Counted from the stretch's first letter, positions 17,930-26,667 are shown. The stretch: DNA of 64,000 bases from Glycomyces xiaoerkulensis (GCF_002798405.1 NZ_PGGV01000016.1:186001-250000), one strand, 5' to 3'. Numbers and translations: made by a program. The notes: a model not told the origin generated them from the sequence alone.

Positions 17930-20161
17930 CTATCCCAGCTCGCCGCGGACGGTGCGGGCGGCCTCGACCATGTTCGCCAGGCTCGGCCGCACCTCTTCAT
18001 AGCGGCGGGTCTTCAGCCCGCAGTCGGGATTGACCCACACCCGGCGGGGGTCGACGGCCCGGACGGCGAGCCGCAGCGAGGCGGCCATCTCCTCGGCCGA
18101 CGGCACCCGCGGGGAGTGGATGTCCCACACGCCCGGGCCGATGCCGCGCCGGTAGTCGGCGCGATCGAGGTCGGCCAGGACCTCCATCTTCGAGCGGGAG
18201 GCCTCGATGGAGGTCACGTCGGCGTCGAGGTCGCCGATCGCGTCGATGACGTCGCCGAACTCCGAGTAGCACAGGTGGGTGTGGATCGCCGTCTCCGGCC
18301 GGACCCCGGAGGTGGCGATGCGGAAGGCCCGGGTGGCCCATTCGCGGTAGCGCTCGCGGCCGGCCGCCCGCAGCGGCAGCAGCTCGCGCAGCGCCGGCTC
18401 GTCGACCTGGATGATCGGGGTTCCGGCCCGCTCCAGATCCGCGACCTCGTCGCGCAGCGCCAGCGCGACCTGGTCGGCGGTGTCGGCCAGCGGCTGGTCG
18501 TCGCGCACGAACGACCAGGCCAGGATCGTCACCGGGCCGGTGAGCATCCCCTTGACCGGCTTGGACGTCAGCGACCGGGCGTAGGAGATCCACTCGACGG
18601 TCATCGGCTCGGGCCGGGCGACGTCGGAGTACAGGATGGGCGGGCGCACGCATCGCGATCCGTAGGACTGCACCCAGCCGGCCGCGGTCACCGCGAAGCC
18701 GGTGAGCTGCTCGGCGAAGTACTGGACCATGTCGTTGCGCTCGGGTTCGCCGTGGACGAGGACGTCGAGGCCGAGCTTCTCCTGCTCGGCGATGACCTCG
18801 GCGATCTCCGAGCGCATCCGGGCGTTGTAGTCGGCCTCGATCATCAGGCCGCGGCGGCGGGCGGCGCGGGCCTTGCGCAGCTCGGTCGTCTGCGGGAAGG
18901 ACCCGATGGTGGTCGTCGGCAGCGGGGGCAGCTCCGGTTGGGCCGCGGCGCGCCGGCCGTAGGGCACGCGGCGGTCGGTGCCGTCGGGGAGTGCCGCCAG
19001 CCGGGACCGGACGGTCCGGTCGCGCCATTCGGTCGGCGCGGTCGGCCGCTGGAGCCGGGGCGCGTCCGGCCGGGACAGGCTCACCACCTCGCGCAGTTTC
19101 TGGCGGGCGAAGGCCAGCCGCTCGGTCAGCGACTTCGGCAGGTCGTGCTCGGCGTCGAGGTCGACCGGTACGTGCAGCAGCGAGCAGGAGGTCGACACCC
19201 CGGGCCGGTGGGTGAGGCGGTGGAGGCGTTCGAGGTCCGCCGCGGCCGACAGCAGGTCGGTGCGCCAGATGTTGCGCCCGTCGACCGCTCCGGCCAGGAT
19301 GAATGTTTCACGTGAAACATCCAGCGACTCAAGGGCTTCGAGGTCGGCGCGACCGCGCACCAGATCGAGCGCCAGTCCCTGCACGCCGGCCTCCAGCAGG
19401 ACCGGCAGGGCCTCGCCGAACGGCCCGTAGCCGCCGGTCACCAGCAGTTCGGCCGCCTCCGACAGCCGCTCGTAGGCCGAGCCTGCCGCGTCGAGTTCCT
19501 CCCGGCTCCGGTCGGCGCACAGCGCCGGTTCGTCGAGCTGCACCCGCTCGGCGCCGGCCTCGGTGAGCGCGCCGACCAGTTCGACGTAGACCTCGACCAG
19601 TTCGCCGAGTCGGTCCAGCGGCGCGAAGCCGGCGGGGGCGTCGGCGGCGGGCTTGGCCAGCAGCAGGAACGACACCGGCCCCAGCAGCACCGGCCGGGCC
19701 TCGAGGCCGCGCTCGCGGGCCTCGTCGAATTCGCCGAGCGCCTTCTCGGGCCGGGCCCGGAACCGGGTCCGCGGCCCGATCTCGGGCACCAGGTAGTGGT
19801 AGTTGGTGTCGAACCACTTGGTCATCTCCAGCGGCACCGCCCGGTCGTCGCCGCGGGCGGCGGCGAAGTAGGTGGCGGTCTCGTCGTCGCGGCGGTGGCG
19901 GTCGGCGATCGCGTCGACGGCCACGGTCGTGTCGAGCACGTGGTCGTAGAGCGAGAAGGTGCCGGTCGGCACCGAGTGCAGGTCCGCGGCGGCGAGGTCG
20001 TCGAGCATCTGGGAGCGGATCTCGGCCGCGGCCGCGTCGAGTCCGGCCCGGTCCAGGCGTCCGGACCAGTGGGCCTCGACGGCGCGCTTGAGCTCTCGGT
20101 TCGCGCCGATGCGCGGGTAGCCGAGCACGGTGGCGTGCACGGTCTTCTTAGCGGTACTCAT
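17930..20161 (-). CDS. metE: Cobalamin-independent methionine synthase MetE
   Basis: 5-Methyltetrahydropteroyltriglutamate-homocysteine methyltransferase (743 aa), which forms methionine without B12. It begins VLGYPRIGANRELK; a second barrel starts near TTIGSFPQTTELRKAR and holds the zinc site in HTHLCYSEF and VNPDCGLKTR. The ATG at 20161 has GAGGGAA upstream and gives the family length; the extension to 20203 is spurious. A cobalamin riboswitch lies in the leader and should switch the gene off when B12 is present. A perfect parS site occurs within it at 19304-19319, encoding DVSRET in the protein. Confidence 0.97.
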   Translation of the reverse strand: MSTAKKTVHATVLGYPRIGANRELKRAVEAHWSGRLDRAGLDAAAAEIRSQMLDDLAAADLHSVPTGTFSLYDHVLDTTVAVDAIADRHRRDDETATYFAAARGDDRAVPLEMTKWFDTNYHYLVPEIGPRTRFRARPEKALGEFDEARERGLEARPVLLGPVSFLLLAKPAADAPAGFAPLDRLGELVEVYVELVGALTEAGAERVQLDEPALCADRSREELDAAGSAYERLSEAAELLVTGGYGPFGEALPVLLEAGVQGLALDLVRGRADLEALESLDVSRETFILAGAVDGRNIWRTDLLSAAADLERLHRLTHRPGVSTSCSLLHVPVDLDAEHDLPKSLTERLAFARQKLREVVSLSRPDAPRLQRPTAPTEWRDRTVRSRLAALPDGTDRRVPYGRRAAAQPELPPLPTTTIGSFPQTTELRKARAARRRGLMIEADYNARMRSEIAEVIAEQEKLGLDVLVHGEPERNDMVQYFAEQLTGFAVTAAGWVQSYGSRCVRPPILYSDVARPEPMTVEWISYARSLTSKPVKGMLTGPVTILAWSFVRDDQPLADTADQVALALRDEVADLERAGTPIIQVDEPALRELLPLRAAGRERYREWATRAFRIATSGVRPETAIHTHLCYSEFGDVIDAIGDLDADVTSIEASRSKMEVLADLDRADYRRGIGPGVWDIHSPRVPSAEEMAASLRLAVRAVDPRRVWVNPDCGLKTRRYEEVRPSLANMVEAARTVRGELG
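19304..19319. promoter_or_regulatory. parS site inside metE
   Basis: A perfect match to the 16-bp ParB-binding palindrome TGTTTCACGTGAAACA. It lies about 23.5 kb from the main parS cluster and within codons for the metE catalytic region. ParB is encoded at 45178-46290. Confidence 0.95.
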
Positions 20162-20168
20162 GTGTGTC

Positions 20169-20182
20169 AGTTCCCTCGAACT
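20169..20182 (-). promoter_or_regulatory. Hairpin covering the metE ribosome binding site
   Basis: A short AGTTC/GAACT stem with GAGG in its loop encloses the metE ribosome binding site. It could be the translational switch of the upstream riboswitch, or could arise by chance; the stem is only 5 bp. Confidence 0.35.
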
Positions 20183-20194
20183 CGGACAGCGTGG

Positions 20195-20216
20195 ACCGCG
20201 CACGAGCGTGCGCGGT
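20195..20216 (-). promoter_or_regulatory. Hairpin between riboswitch and metE
   Basis: A 22-nt perfect palindrome (9-bp stem, 4-nt loop) sits between the aptamer and the RBS. It has no T-run and may act in the expression platform. Confidence 0.4.
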
Positions 20217-20220
20217 ACGT

Positions 20221-20425
20221 CGGCAGGTATTCGGACTCGAGGGCGCGCCGCTTGCTCCGGCTCCTACCGGCCGCCGCTTCCCAGGCCTCCATCCGCCCGT
20301 TCCCCATGTGCACGGGAAACGGGACCCGGGCCAAGTGCTCCATGGCGACTTTCGTTCCCTCTCACCGCTGCGGGGCAGTCCTGGATTCGCACCAGCGTTC
20401 CCTCTTAGCCGGGCCGGCATACGGC
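20221..20425 (-). ncRNA. Cobalamin riboswitch
   Basis: A B12-sensing aptamer upstream of metE. Read on the minus strand it shows AAGAGGGAACGC, then GGTGCGAATCC, then GACTGCCCCGCAGCGGTGA. Later it has GCCGGTAGGAGCCGG (the B12-box region) and ends with the GAGTCCGAATACCTGCC stem. These are the conserved cobalamin-aptamer elements in order. It should lower metE expression when adenosylcobalamin is available, as is known for metE in other actinobacteria. The exact 5' end is uncertain by about 20 nt. The rest of the 20162-20555 gap is the riboswitch, expression platform and the promoters of both divergent genes. Confidence 0.92.
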
Positions 20426-20555
20426 CGTCCCGGAACCGGCGTCGCCGACGATGGTACGGCCGCCCCGGGCCGGACGGCCGCCCGCGGCCGCACTGTGGGA
20501 ACGGGGACGACCGGGTATCGTCGCCGGCGGTATCGCGCAACCGGGGAGGGGACCG

Positions 20556-21290
20556 ATGAGTGACCGACCAGTCGCCGTTGTCACCGGCGCCAGCAGCGGC
20601 ATCGGCGCCGCTTCGGCCCGAGCGTTGGCCGAGGCCGGATTCGAGGTGGTGGCCGGGGCCCGCCGCTCCGACCGCCTGGCCGAGGCCGCCGAGGCGGCCG
20701 GGGCCGTCGCGAGGCCCCTGGACGTGACCGACCCCGAATCGGTGGCGGCCTTCGTCGCCCGGCTCGGCCGGTGCGATCTGCTGGTCAACAACGCCGGGGG
20801 CGCCTTCGGGCTGGAGCCGGTCGCCGAGGCCGACCTCGACGCCTGGAGGCGGATGTACGAGGTCAACGTGCTCGGTTGGGCGCGGGTGACCAAGGCGCTG
20901 CTGCCGCTCCTGATCGATTCGGGCAACGGGCAGGTGATCACCATCGGTTCGATCGCGGCCCGGGAGCCCTACCCGGGCGGTTCGGGCTACAACGCCGCCA
21001 AGCACGGCGAGGCCGCGGTGACGCGGGCGCTGCGGCTGGAGCTGCTCGGGGAGCCGGTCCGCGTCTGCGAGATCGACCCGGGCCTGGTGGAGACCGAGTT
21101 CAGCCTGGTCCGCTTCTCCGGCGACGCTGAGCGCGCCGAGGCGGTCTACGAGGGCATGACGCCGTTGAGCGCCGAGGACGTCGCCGAGGCGGTGGCGTGG
21201 GCGGCGACCCGCCCGGCCCACGTCAACGTCGACCAGATCACGATGATGCCCCGCGATCAGGCGGGGGCCCGGATCGTCCACCGCCGGTAG
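20556..21290 (+). CDS. SDR-family oxidoreductase
   Basis: A short-chain dehydrogenase/reductase (244 aa). The coenzyme loop TGASSGIG (about residues 11-18), NNAG and the active-site pattern of Ser in GSIAA, Tyr and Lys in YNAAKHG are intact. It resembles the serine/3-hydroxy acid dehydrogenase subgroup (YdfG-like), but the substrate is not shown by sequence. The ATG has GGGGAGGGG upstream. It is divergent from the riboswitch-controlled metE. Its TAG stop is immediately followed by the stop of the convergent subtilase, with no base between. Confidence 0.9.
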   Translation: MSDRPVAVVTGASSGIGAASARALAEAGFEVVAGARRSDRLAEAAEAAGAVARPLDVTDPESVAAFVARLGRCDLLVNNAGGAFGLEPVAEADLDAWRRMYEVNVLGWARVTKALLPLLIDSGNGQVITIGSIAAREPYPGGSGYNAAKHGEAAVTRALRLELLGEPVRVCEIDPGLVETEFSLVRFSGDAERAEAVYEGMTPLSAEDVAEAVAWAATRPAHVNVDQITMMPRDQAGARIVHRR

Positions 21291-23735
21291 CTATCCGACG
21301 AGCTCGACCGCCGCCGAGCGCCACCGTTCCCAGTGGTCGGGGTCGTCCGGGTCGCCGAGCGCGCTGAGGACGCGCACCTCGATGCGCCACCGGCCGGGCT
21401 CCAGCACCCCGGGCCTGTCGTCGTCGAAGTCGGACAGGTCGATCGCGATCGTGTCGTCGGGGCCGGGCGAGCGCGGCAGGAACTCCTCGCGGTCCCACTC
21501 GACGACCTCGCCTGTGTCGGCGTTCTCGACGTCGATCTCCATCGCCGCCGGCATGTGCCCCAGGTAGACCAGGGCCGACGGCAGCGTCCCCCCGATCTCG
21601 AAGGTCTCGTCGTCGTTCAGGTCGCGGTAGTCGATCTCGCCGGTGTCGGGGTCCTGGTCGACCGCGACGGCGAGTTTCGGGTAGTCGGGGTGCTCCAGGA
21701 TCGGCAGGTCGAGGTAGTCGCCCAGGTAGCCGGCGTAGGCGGTCGCGAGTTCGGTGCCGCCGCCGACCGGTTCGGCCACGACGCGGCCGCCGAAGACGCT
21801 GCGGTCGGGCAGGTCCGGGCTCGGTTCCACGGTCACGGTGACGGTCGCGCTCCGGCCGCGGCGCAGCGTGACCTGCTCGGGCTGGAATGTCACCTCCGGT
21901 TCGGCCACGTGGAAGCCGGTGTCGCGGATGTCGCCGGTGGTGGCGATGGCCGGGTCGTGGCGGAGCCGGTAGGTGCGCGGCATCCACTCCCGCGAGGACA
22001 GCTCGACCTCGAAGGTGCGCGGTCCGGTGCCGTGGCCGAGGCCGATGCCGCCGGGTTCGAGGGAGCCGCCGGCGTCGAGCGCCGCGGCGATGTCGATCAC
22101 GCCGGTGCCTTGCCGGTGCGTCGCCTCCAGGCGGCCCAGTTCGGGGTTCTCGCCCCACTCGATCGGTTCGGCCGTGTTCGCCAGCCGGGTGCGGACGGCC
22201 GCCGGGTCCAGGCCGGGCTCGGTCTGCAGCAGCAGCGCCGCCGCGCCGGCGACGTGCGGGGCCGACATCGAGGTGCCCGACAGCGACCGGTGGGAGCCCT
22301 CATCGACCGGGAAGGTCGACCAGATGCCGCCGCCGGGCGCGGACAGGTCGGGTTTGAAGCCGAGGTCCGGGGACGGTCCGTAGGAGGAGAAGTCGGAGGC
22401 GAGTCCGCCGCGCGGCAGGTCGACCAGGACCGTGGCGCCGGTGAACTCGAGGACGGGTTCGGCCCCGATCGCGGCCAGATCGCGCAGGTCCTCGCCGTCG
22501 GTGTCGGTGACCGCCACCAGCGGCACGCCGAGGTCCTCGGCTCCGGTGCCGCCGAAGGGGCCGGCCCGGTCGTTGTAGATCACCGCGGCGGTCGCGCCCG
22601 CCTCGACGGCGCGTTCGTACTTCTCGTTGAAGGTGCATTCGCCGCGGACGATCAGTGCCGCCTTGCCGTCGACGTCGCCTTCGGCGGGGTCGTCGGCGCA
22701 GGCGCGGCCGAACCACACCAGCGGGTCGGTCGCGTCGCCGGTCTCGGGCTCGGGCGCCTGGTCGAGGACGGCGTAGCCGATGCGCCGGTCGAGCGCCTCG
22801 ACGTCGGCCGCCCGCATCCGCCGGGCCGGATTGTCGGTGGAGGCGACGCCGATGACGTCGGTGCCCACGCCGGGGGCCGAGGCCGACCAGACGCCGGAAT
22901 GGCCGGAGTTGCCCATGGAGGCGACGACGACGATCCCTTCGGCGGCGAGCGCGTCGGCGGCCTCGGAGGTCGGGTAGCCGGGCCACTGGAACGACTGTCC
23001 GAGCGAGAGGTTGACCACGTCCATGCCGTCTTCGAGGGCGCGTTCCATCGCCTGCATGATGATTTCGGCACTGGTCGACCCCTCGCAGCCGAATACCTTG
23101 TAGGCGCCGAGCTCGACCGCGGGCGCTGCCCCGGTGACCTCGCCGTCGGCGCCTGCGATACCGGCTACGTGCGTGCCGTGCCCGGCGCAGTCGGCCGGGT
23201 CGTCGTCGGGTTCGGGCTCGTCGGTGTCGGGGTCGGCGAACTCCTCGCCGACGAAGTCGGTGCCGGTCGAGACCCGGCAGCCGGGTCCGAAGCAGCCGCC
23301 GAGGTCGGGGTGGGTGTAGTCGATGCCGGTGTCGATGACGCCGACCTTGACGCCGGAGCCGTCGACGCCGCGCGCGTGTGCGTCGACGGCGTTCGTGGTC
23401 TCGGTGGCGAGCGCCAGTTCGGTCGGCCCGGTCTCGGGAATCGACGGCCCGCTGAAGGTGACGTCGCCCCAGACCCGGTCGACCAGGTCGAGCGCTTCGA
23501 GCCGTTGCGCGGTGGCGGATTCGGCGGCGATGGAGGCGCCGTTCCAGATGCGGCTGAAGTCGTGCCGGAACTCGAAGCCGAATTCGGGGGCGGCCGCCTC
23601 CAGGCGGGAGGCGCTCGCCCCGTCGTCGAGCTCGACGAGCCAGACCTGCCGGTCGGACTCGGCGGCGGCGGGTTGGGCGGTGAGCAGCGGCGCCAGGAGC
23701 GCGATGGCGAGCGGCAGGTTGCGGCGGAGCTGCAT
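21291..23735 (-). CDS. Secreted subtilisin-like serine protease (S8)
   Basis: An extracellular subtilase (814 aa). A signal peptide (MQLRRNLPLAIALLAPLL..., about 25 residues) is followed by an inhibitor-like propeptide region (about 30-100). The catalytic triad is Asp in VIDTGID, His in GHGTHVAG and Ser in GTSMSAPHVAG. A protease-associated (PA) insert lies near VRGECTFNEKYERA and the fibronectin-like C-terminal half contains two repeats. RBS GAGAGGAACC precedes the ATG. It ends against the SDR gene with no gap. It likely degrades external protein; its substrate is unknown. Confidence 0.93.
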   Translation of the reverse strand: MQLRRNLPLAIALLAPLLTAQPAAAESDRQVWLVELDDGASASRLEAAAPEFGFEFRHDFSRIWNGASIAAESATAQRLEALDLVDRVWGDVTFSGPSIPETGPTELALATETTNAVDAHARGVDGSGVKVGVIDTGIDYTHPDLGGCFGPGCRVSTGTDFVGEEFADPDTDEPEPDDDPADCAGHGTHVAGIAGADGEVTGAAPAVELGAYKVFGCEGSTSAEIIMQAMERALEDGMDVVNLSLGQSFQWPGYPTSEAADALAAEGIVVVASMGNSGHSGVWSASAPGVGTDVIGVASTDNPARRMRAADVEALDRRIGYAVLDQAPEPETGDATDPLVWFGRACADDPAEGDVDGKAALIVRGECTFNEKYERAVEAGATAAVIYNDRAGPFGGTGAEDLGVPLVAVTDTDGEDLRDLAAIGAEPVLEFTGATVLVDLPRGGLASDFSSYGPSPDLGFKPDLSAPGGGIWSTFPVDEGSHRSLSGTSMSAPHVAGAAALLLQTEPGLDPAAVRTRLANTAEPIEWGENPELGRLEATHRQGTGVIDIAAALDAGGSLEPGGIGLGHGTGPRTFEVELSSREWMPRTYRLRHDPAIATTGDIRDTGFHVAEPEVTFQPEQVTLRRGRSATVTVTVEPSPDLPDRSVFGGRVVAEPVGGGTELATAYAGYLGDYLDLPILEHPDYPKLAVAVDQDPDTGEIDYRDLNDDETFEIGGTLPSALVYLGHMPAAMEIDVENADTGEVVEWDREEFLPRSPGPDDTIAIDLSDFDDDRPGVLEPGRWRIEVRVLSALGDPDDPDHWERWRSAAVELVG

Positions 23736-23825
23736 CGCGGGTTCCTCTCGAAGCGACGGGCTGGACCCCGATCCTCTGCCACGCGGGGTGGTGAGCGCCG
23801 GACCTCGGCCGGCGGCGTGTCGCGG

Positions 23826-24188
23826 TCAGCCGGTGAGCAGGTGGGCCAGGCCGAGGCCGGTCAGTCCGGCGGTGAGGCCCCCGGCGAGGTTGGCGGCGAC
23901 GTTCGCGAGCGCGTGCGCCCGGCGGCCGTCCTCGACCAGCCGCAGGGTCTCGTAGGAGAGGGTGGAGTAGGTGGTGAGCGCCCCGCAGAAGCCGACGGTG
24001 AGCAGCGCGGTCCAGCCGGGGTCGTTCACCGTCACGGCCAGGAACACGGCCAGGCCCGAGCCGCTCACGTTCACCGCCAGCGTCCCCCACGGCAGGCGGC
24101 GGCCCGCGTAGTGGGCGAGGACCTGGTCGGTCAGGAATCGCAGTGGGGCACCGACGGCCGCTCCGGCCGCCACGAGCAGCAGGATCAT
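23826..24188 (-). CDS. crcB: Fluoride exporter CrcB/Fluc (second subunit)
   Basis: A small Fluc channel protein (120 aa) that exports fluoride. It has four hydrophobic segments, the conserved asparagine segment LAVNVSGSGLAV and GFCGALTTYST (the TT-S signature). The ATG at 24188 overlaps the stop of the preceding crcB gene (ATGA), so the two are cotranslated. Paired Fluc genes in actinobacteria usually encode opposite-topology subunits of one channel. A longer upstream frame (to 24905) is only a shadow. Confidence 0.93.
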   Translation of the reverse strand: MILLLVAAGAAVGAPLRFLTDQVLAHYAGRRLPWGTLAVNVSGSGLAVFLAVTVNDPGWTALLTVGFCGALTTYSTLSYETLRLVEDGRRAHALANVAANLAGGLTAGLTGLGLAHLLTG

Positions 24189-24634
24189 CGGTCCTCCCGG
24201 CGGTGGCGCACCAGGAGTCGGCGGGCGGCCCACATGCCGGCGGCCGCGGCGGCCAGGGCCGCGGCGGGGGTGGCGAACGCGTAGGTCACCGCCAGGGCGG
24301 TCGCTCCGCCGTTCGCGGCCCGCCCGATGTCGAGGATGTAAGCGGAGAAGGTGGTGAACCCGCCCAGGACGCCGACGCCGAAGAACGGCCGGATGAGCCG
24401 GGTGCCGGGCGCGACCTCGGTGACGGTCACCATGAGCGCGCCGATGAGGAGGCCGCCGGTGACGTTGGCGGCGAAGGTCGCCGGATGGAACCGGCCGGGT
24501 TCGTGCGGTAGGGCGGCGCCGAGGCCGTAGCGGGCGAGCGCCCCGAGCGCGCCGCCGCCGGCGACCGCGAGCAGCGCCGGGACAGGCGTGGCGCGCAGGA
24601 CCCGGCTCAGCGGGGGGTTCGGCGACTCGGACAC
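24185..24634 (-). CDS. crcB: Fluoride exporter CrcB/Fluc (first subunit)
   Basis: The first of two Fluc subunits (149 aa). It has the motif GVLGGFTTFSAYILD and the ALARYGLGAAL helix, with four predicted transmembrane segments and a basic C-terminus (RHRREDR). The GTG at 24634 is preceded by TACATT at 7 nt, suggesting a leaderless mRNA. No fluoride riboswitch is visible upstream, where only 18 nt separate it from the neighbouring gene. It is coupled to the second copy by an ATGA overlap. Confidence 0.92.
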   Translation of the reverse strand: MSESPNPPLSRVLRATPVPALLAVAGGGALGALARYGLGAALPHEPGRFHPATFAANVTGGLLIGALMVTVTEVAPGTRLIRPFFGVGVLGGFTTFSAYILDIGRAANGGATALAVTYAFATPAAALAAAAAGMWAARRLLVRHRREDR

Positions 24635-24641
24635 GCCATCG

Positions 24642-24647
24642 AATGTA
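24642..24647 (-). promoter_or_regulatory. -10 element of crcB (leaderless)
   Basis: TACATT on the minus strand ends 7 nt before the GTG at 24634. Confidence 0.42.
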
Positions 24648-24652
24648 GCGGG

Positions 24653-25027
24653 TCAGCCGCCGTCCCGGTCGAGCTGCGAGACCAGCTTCGCCGGGGCGAC
24701 GAACCGGTAGGCGTCCTCGCAGCGGTCGGCGATCTCGTCCCAGTCGGGCTCGCCGTCCAGCCGCAGGCCGATCCAACCGCGGTGGCCGACGTACGGGGGC
24801 CGGAAGTACCGCCGCGGGTCGAGCGCGATCGACTCCTCCTGCGCTCCGAGCGGCGCGGCGCACCACAGTTGCGGGAACTCCTCGTCGTGGTGGCCCCGAT
24901 GCCACAGTTGGGCGAACATCCGCTTGCCGCGAACGAACCAGGCCGGGGTCCCGTGGCTCGGCCGCTCGGTCACTTCGGGCAGGCCCCGGCAGATCATCCG
25001 CAGGCGCGAGGTCGGGTCGGTGCTCAT
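24653..25027 (-). CDS. MmcQ/YjbR-family protein
   Basis: A 124-aa protein of the MmcQ/YjbR family, a small fold with double-wing features, annotated as DNA-binding or uncharacterised. Marks are ICRGLPEVTERPSHGTPAWFVRGK, where the SHG-P-W segment is typical, and the later GHRGWIGLRLD. It has no known catalytic residues. The ATG is preceded by TAGGTT at 6 nt, a leaderless pattern. It lies just upstream of crcB on the same strand. Its role is unknown. Confidence 0.85.
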   Translation of the reverse strand: MSTDPTSRLRMICRGLPEVTERPSHGTPAWFVRGKRMFAQLWHRGHHDEEFPQLWCAAPLGAQEESIALDPRRYFRPPYVGHRGWIGLRLDGEPDWDEIADRCEDAYRFVAPAKLVSQLDRDGG

Positions 25028-25033
25028 CCGGTG

Positions 25034-25039
25034 AACCTA
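25034..25039 (-). promoter_or_regulatory. -10 element of the MmcQ/YjbR gene (leaderless)
   Basis: TAGGTT on the minus strand ends 6 nt before the ATG at 25027. Confidence 0.42.
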
Positions 25040-25066
25040 TCGCACGGATCCGGTCCGGCGTGATCG

Positions 25067-25987
25067 TCAGCGGCGATGCCGGTACCAGTCCAGCGTGGCC
25101 GACACTCCGTCCTCGTGCGGAGTGACCTGGACCGGCCCGAACGCTTCGCGGAAGGCCGAGTCGTCGACGACGAACGGGCGGTCCCGCTGGTACCGGGTCT
25201 CGGCGAGTTCGCGCACCGTCGGGTTGAACAGCCCGATGAGCCGCTCCGCTCCGCGGCCGAGCCCGGCGGATCTGGGCGAGCCGCCGGCCGCGGCCCGCAC
25301 CAGGGCGAGGAACTCCCGTCCGGTGACCGCGTCGGCGGCCGGCAGGTGCCAGGCGCGCCCGTCGGCGTGGTCGTGTTCGCCGAGTGTCGCCAGGGCGGCG
25401 GCGATGTCGGGCAGGTAGGACACCGTGTGCGGCTGGTCGAGGTCACCGACCCAGCGGATGGTCCTGCCCTCGACTGCGGCGGCGAACACGTTCGGGCCGA
25501 GGATGGTGGCGACCCCGCCGGGGCCGTAGTAGTCGGAGGCCCGCCCCAGCGCGGCGCGGATCCTCCCCGAGTCGTGGGCCCGGAGGATCAGCCGGTCGAT
25601 CTCGGCGCGCACCCGGCCCTTGGGGTAGGCGGCCTCGTACGGGTGGTCTTCGGTCATCGGACCGTCCACGGGGCCGTAGACGTAGAGGTTGTCGGCCATG
25701 ACCAGCTTCGCGCCGGCGGCCTCCACTCCGGTGAGGACGGCATCGACGAGGCCCGGGAACCGTTCGGTCCAGCCTGCGTACGGCGGCTGCGCGCACTGGT
25801 AGACGACGTCGGCGCCCTCGCAGGCGGCTACGGCTCCTTCGGTGGTGGCGACATCGGCTTTGAAGCCGTCGGGGTCGCCGCCGTTGCGGCTGACGGCGCG
25901 CACCCGGTGGCCCCGGTCGGTCAGTTCCGCGACGACCGCGGCGCCGATCGCGCCGGTGGCGCCGAGGACCACGTGCAGTTCGGACAT
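25067..25987 (-). CDS. NAD-dependent epimerase/dehydratase family protein
   Basis: An extended/atypical SDR (306 aa). A dinucleotide motif GATGAIGAA (residues about 8-16) opens the Rossmann fold. A clear YxxxK pair is not seen, so it may be an atypical member that binds rather than reduces, like NmrA/YeeZ-type proteins. GGAG is upstream of the ATG at 25987. It is divergent from a TetR gene across a 65-bp gap with a palindrome, suggesting that TetR regulates it. The substrate is unknown. Confidence 0.85.
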   Translation of the reverse strand: MSELHVVLGATGAIGAAVVAELTDRGHRVRAVSRNGGDPDGFKADVATTEGAVAACEGADVVYQCAQPPYAGWTERFPGLVDAVLTGVEAAGAKLVMADNLYVYGPVDGPMTEDHPYEAAYPKGRVRAEIDRLILRAHDSGRIRAALGRASDYYGPGGVATILGPNVFAAAVEGRTIRWVGDLDQPHTVSYLPDIAAALATLGEHDHADGRAWHLPAADAVTGREFLALVRAAAGGSPRSAGLGRGAERLIGLFNPTVRELAETRYQRDRPFVVDDSAFREAFGPVQVTPHEDGVSATLDWYRHRR

Positions 25988-26010
25988 GTCGGTGCTCCGG
26001 AATCAAGTTA

Positions 26011-26045
26011 GGTAACGATGTTTTGTAACGACGTTACGGTACTAT
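26011..26045. promoter_or_regulatory. Operator and promoter region of the TetR/epimerase pair
   Basis: A perfect palindrome GTAACG-A-CGTTAC occupies 26025-26037, and a related half site GTAACGATG begins at 26012. TACTAT (26040-26045) ends 7 nt before the TetR ATG. This fits a TetR operator placed to control both divergent genes. Confidence 0.6.
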
Positions 26046-26052
26046 CTCCGGT

Positions 26053-26667
26053 ATGGCAAGACCACGGAACCGCGACTACGGCGAACTCCGCCGCGAACTG
26101 ATCGACACCGCCGGTCGGCTCCTGGCCGCCGAGGGTCCGTCGGCCCTCAGCACCCGCCGCGTCGCGCAGCGGGCGGGCGTGTCGACCACGGCGGTCTACA
26201 AGCTCTTCGGCGACAAGGCCGGCCTGGTCCGCGAAATGTTCCTGGCCGGGTTCGAGCGATTGGCGGAGGCGTTCGAGGCCGTCCCCCGCACCGGCGACCC
26301 CCTCGCCGACCTGGCGGCACTGGGCCGCGCCTACCGTGCCAACGCCCTGTCAAATCCGCACCTGTACGAGCTCATGTTCGGCAGGCCCGTGCCCGAATTC
26401 GAGCCCGACGAAGAGGTCGCCGATCTGATCCGGCCGACCTACGACGCACTGGTCGAGGCGGTGGCCCGCTGTGTCGAGGCGGGCGTCTTCGCACCGGCCG
26501 AGCCCGAAGACGTCGCGTTGAGGCTCAACGGACTGACGCACGGACTGTGCAGCCTCGAACTGCGCGCGGCACTCGGCAGCGCCGAGGAGGCGAGCCGCCA
26601 CTGGGACGACGCCTTCGACACGATGCTGCGGGGGCTGGCGGTACACCGAGCGGACTCCGATCGGTAG
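26053..26667 (+). CDS. TetR-family transcriptional regulator
   Basis: A TetR-type regulator (204 aa). The helix-turn-helix region (about 12-60) includes STRRVAQRAGVSTTAVYKLFGDKAGLVREMF. The C-terminal domain resembles the WHG/TetR_C_33 group with NPHLYELMFG. It is divergent from the epimerase-like gene with a palindromic operator between them (26025-26037). It has no Shine-Dalgarno sequence; TACTAT lies 7 nt before the ATG. It may sense a ligand related to the epimerase product; that is inference. Confidence 0.9.
   Translation: MARPRNRDYGELRRELIDTAGRLLAAEGPSALSTRRVAQRAGVSTTAVYKLFGDKAGLVREMFLAGFERLAEAFEAVPRTGDPLADLAALGRAYRANALSNPHLYELMFGRPVPEFEPDEEVADLIRPTYDALVEAVARCVEAGVFAPAEPEDVALRLNGLTHGLCSLELRAALGSAEEASRHWDDAFDTMLRGLAVHRADSDR

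Noticed and set aside
23800-24700. Fluoride riboswitch near crcB
   Set aside because: Only 18 nt separate the two upstream genes and no aptamer-like sequence is seen.
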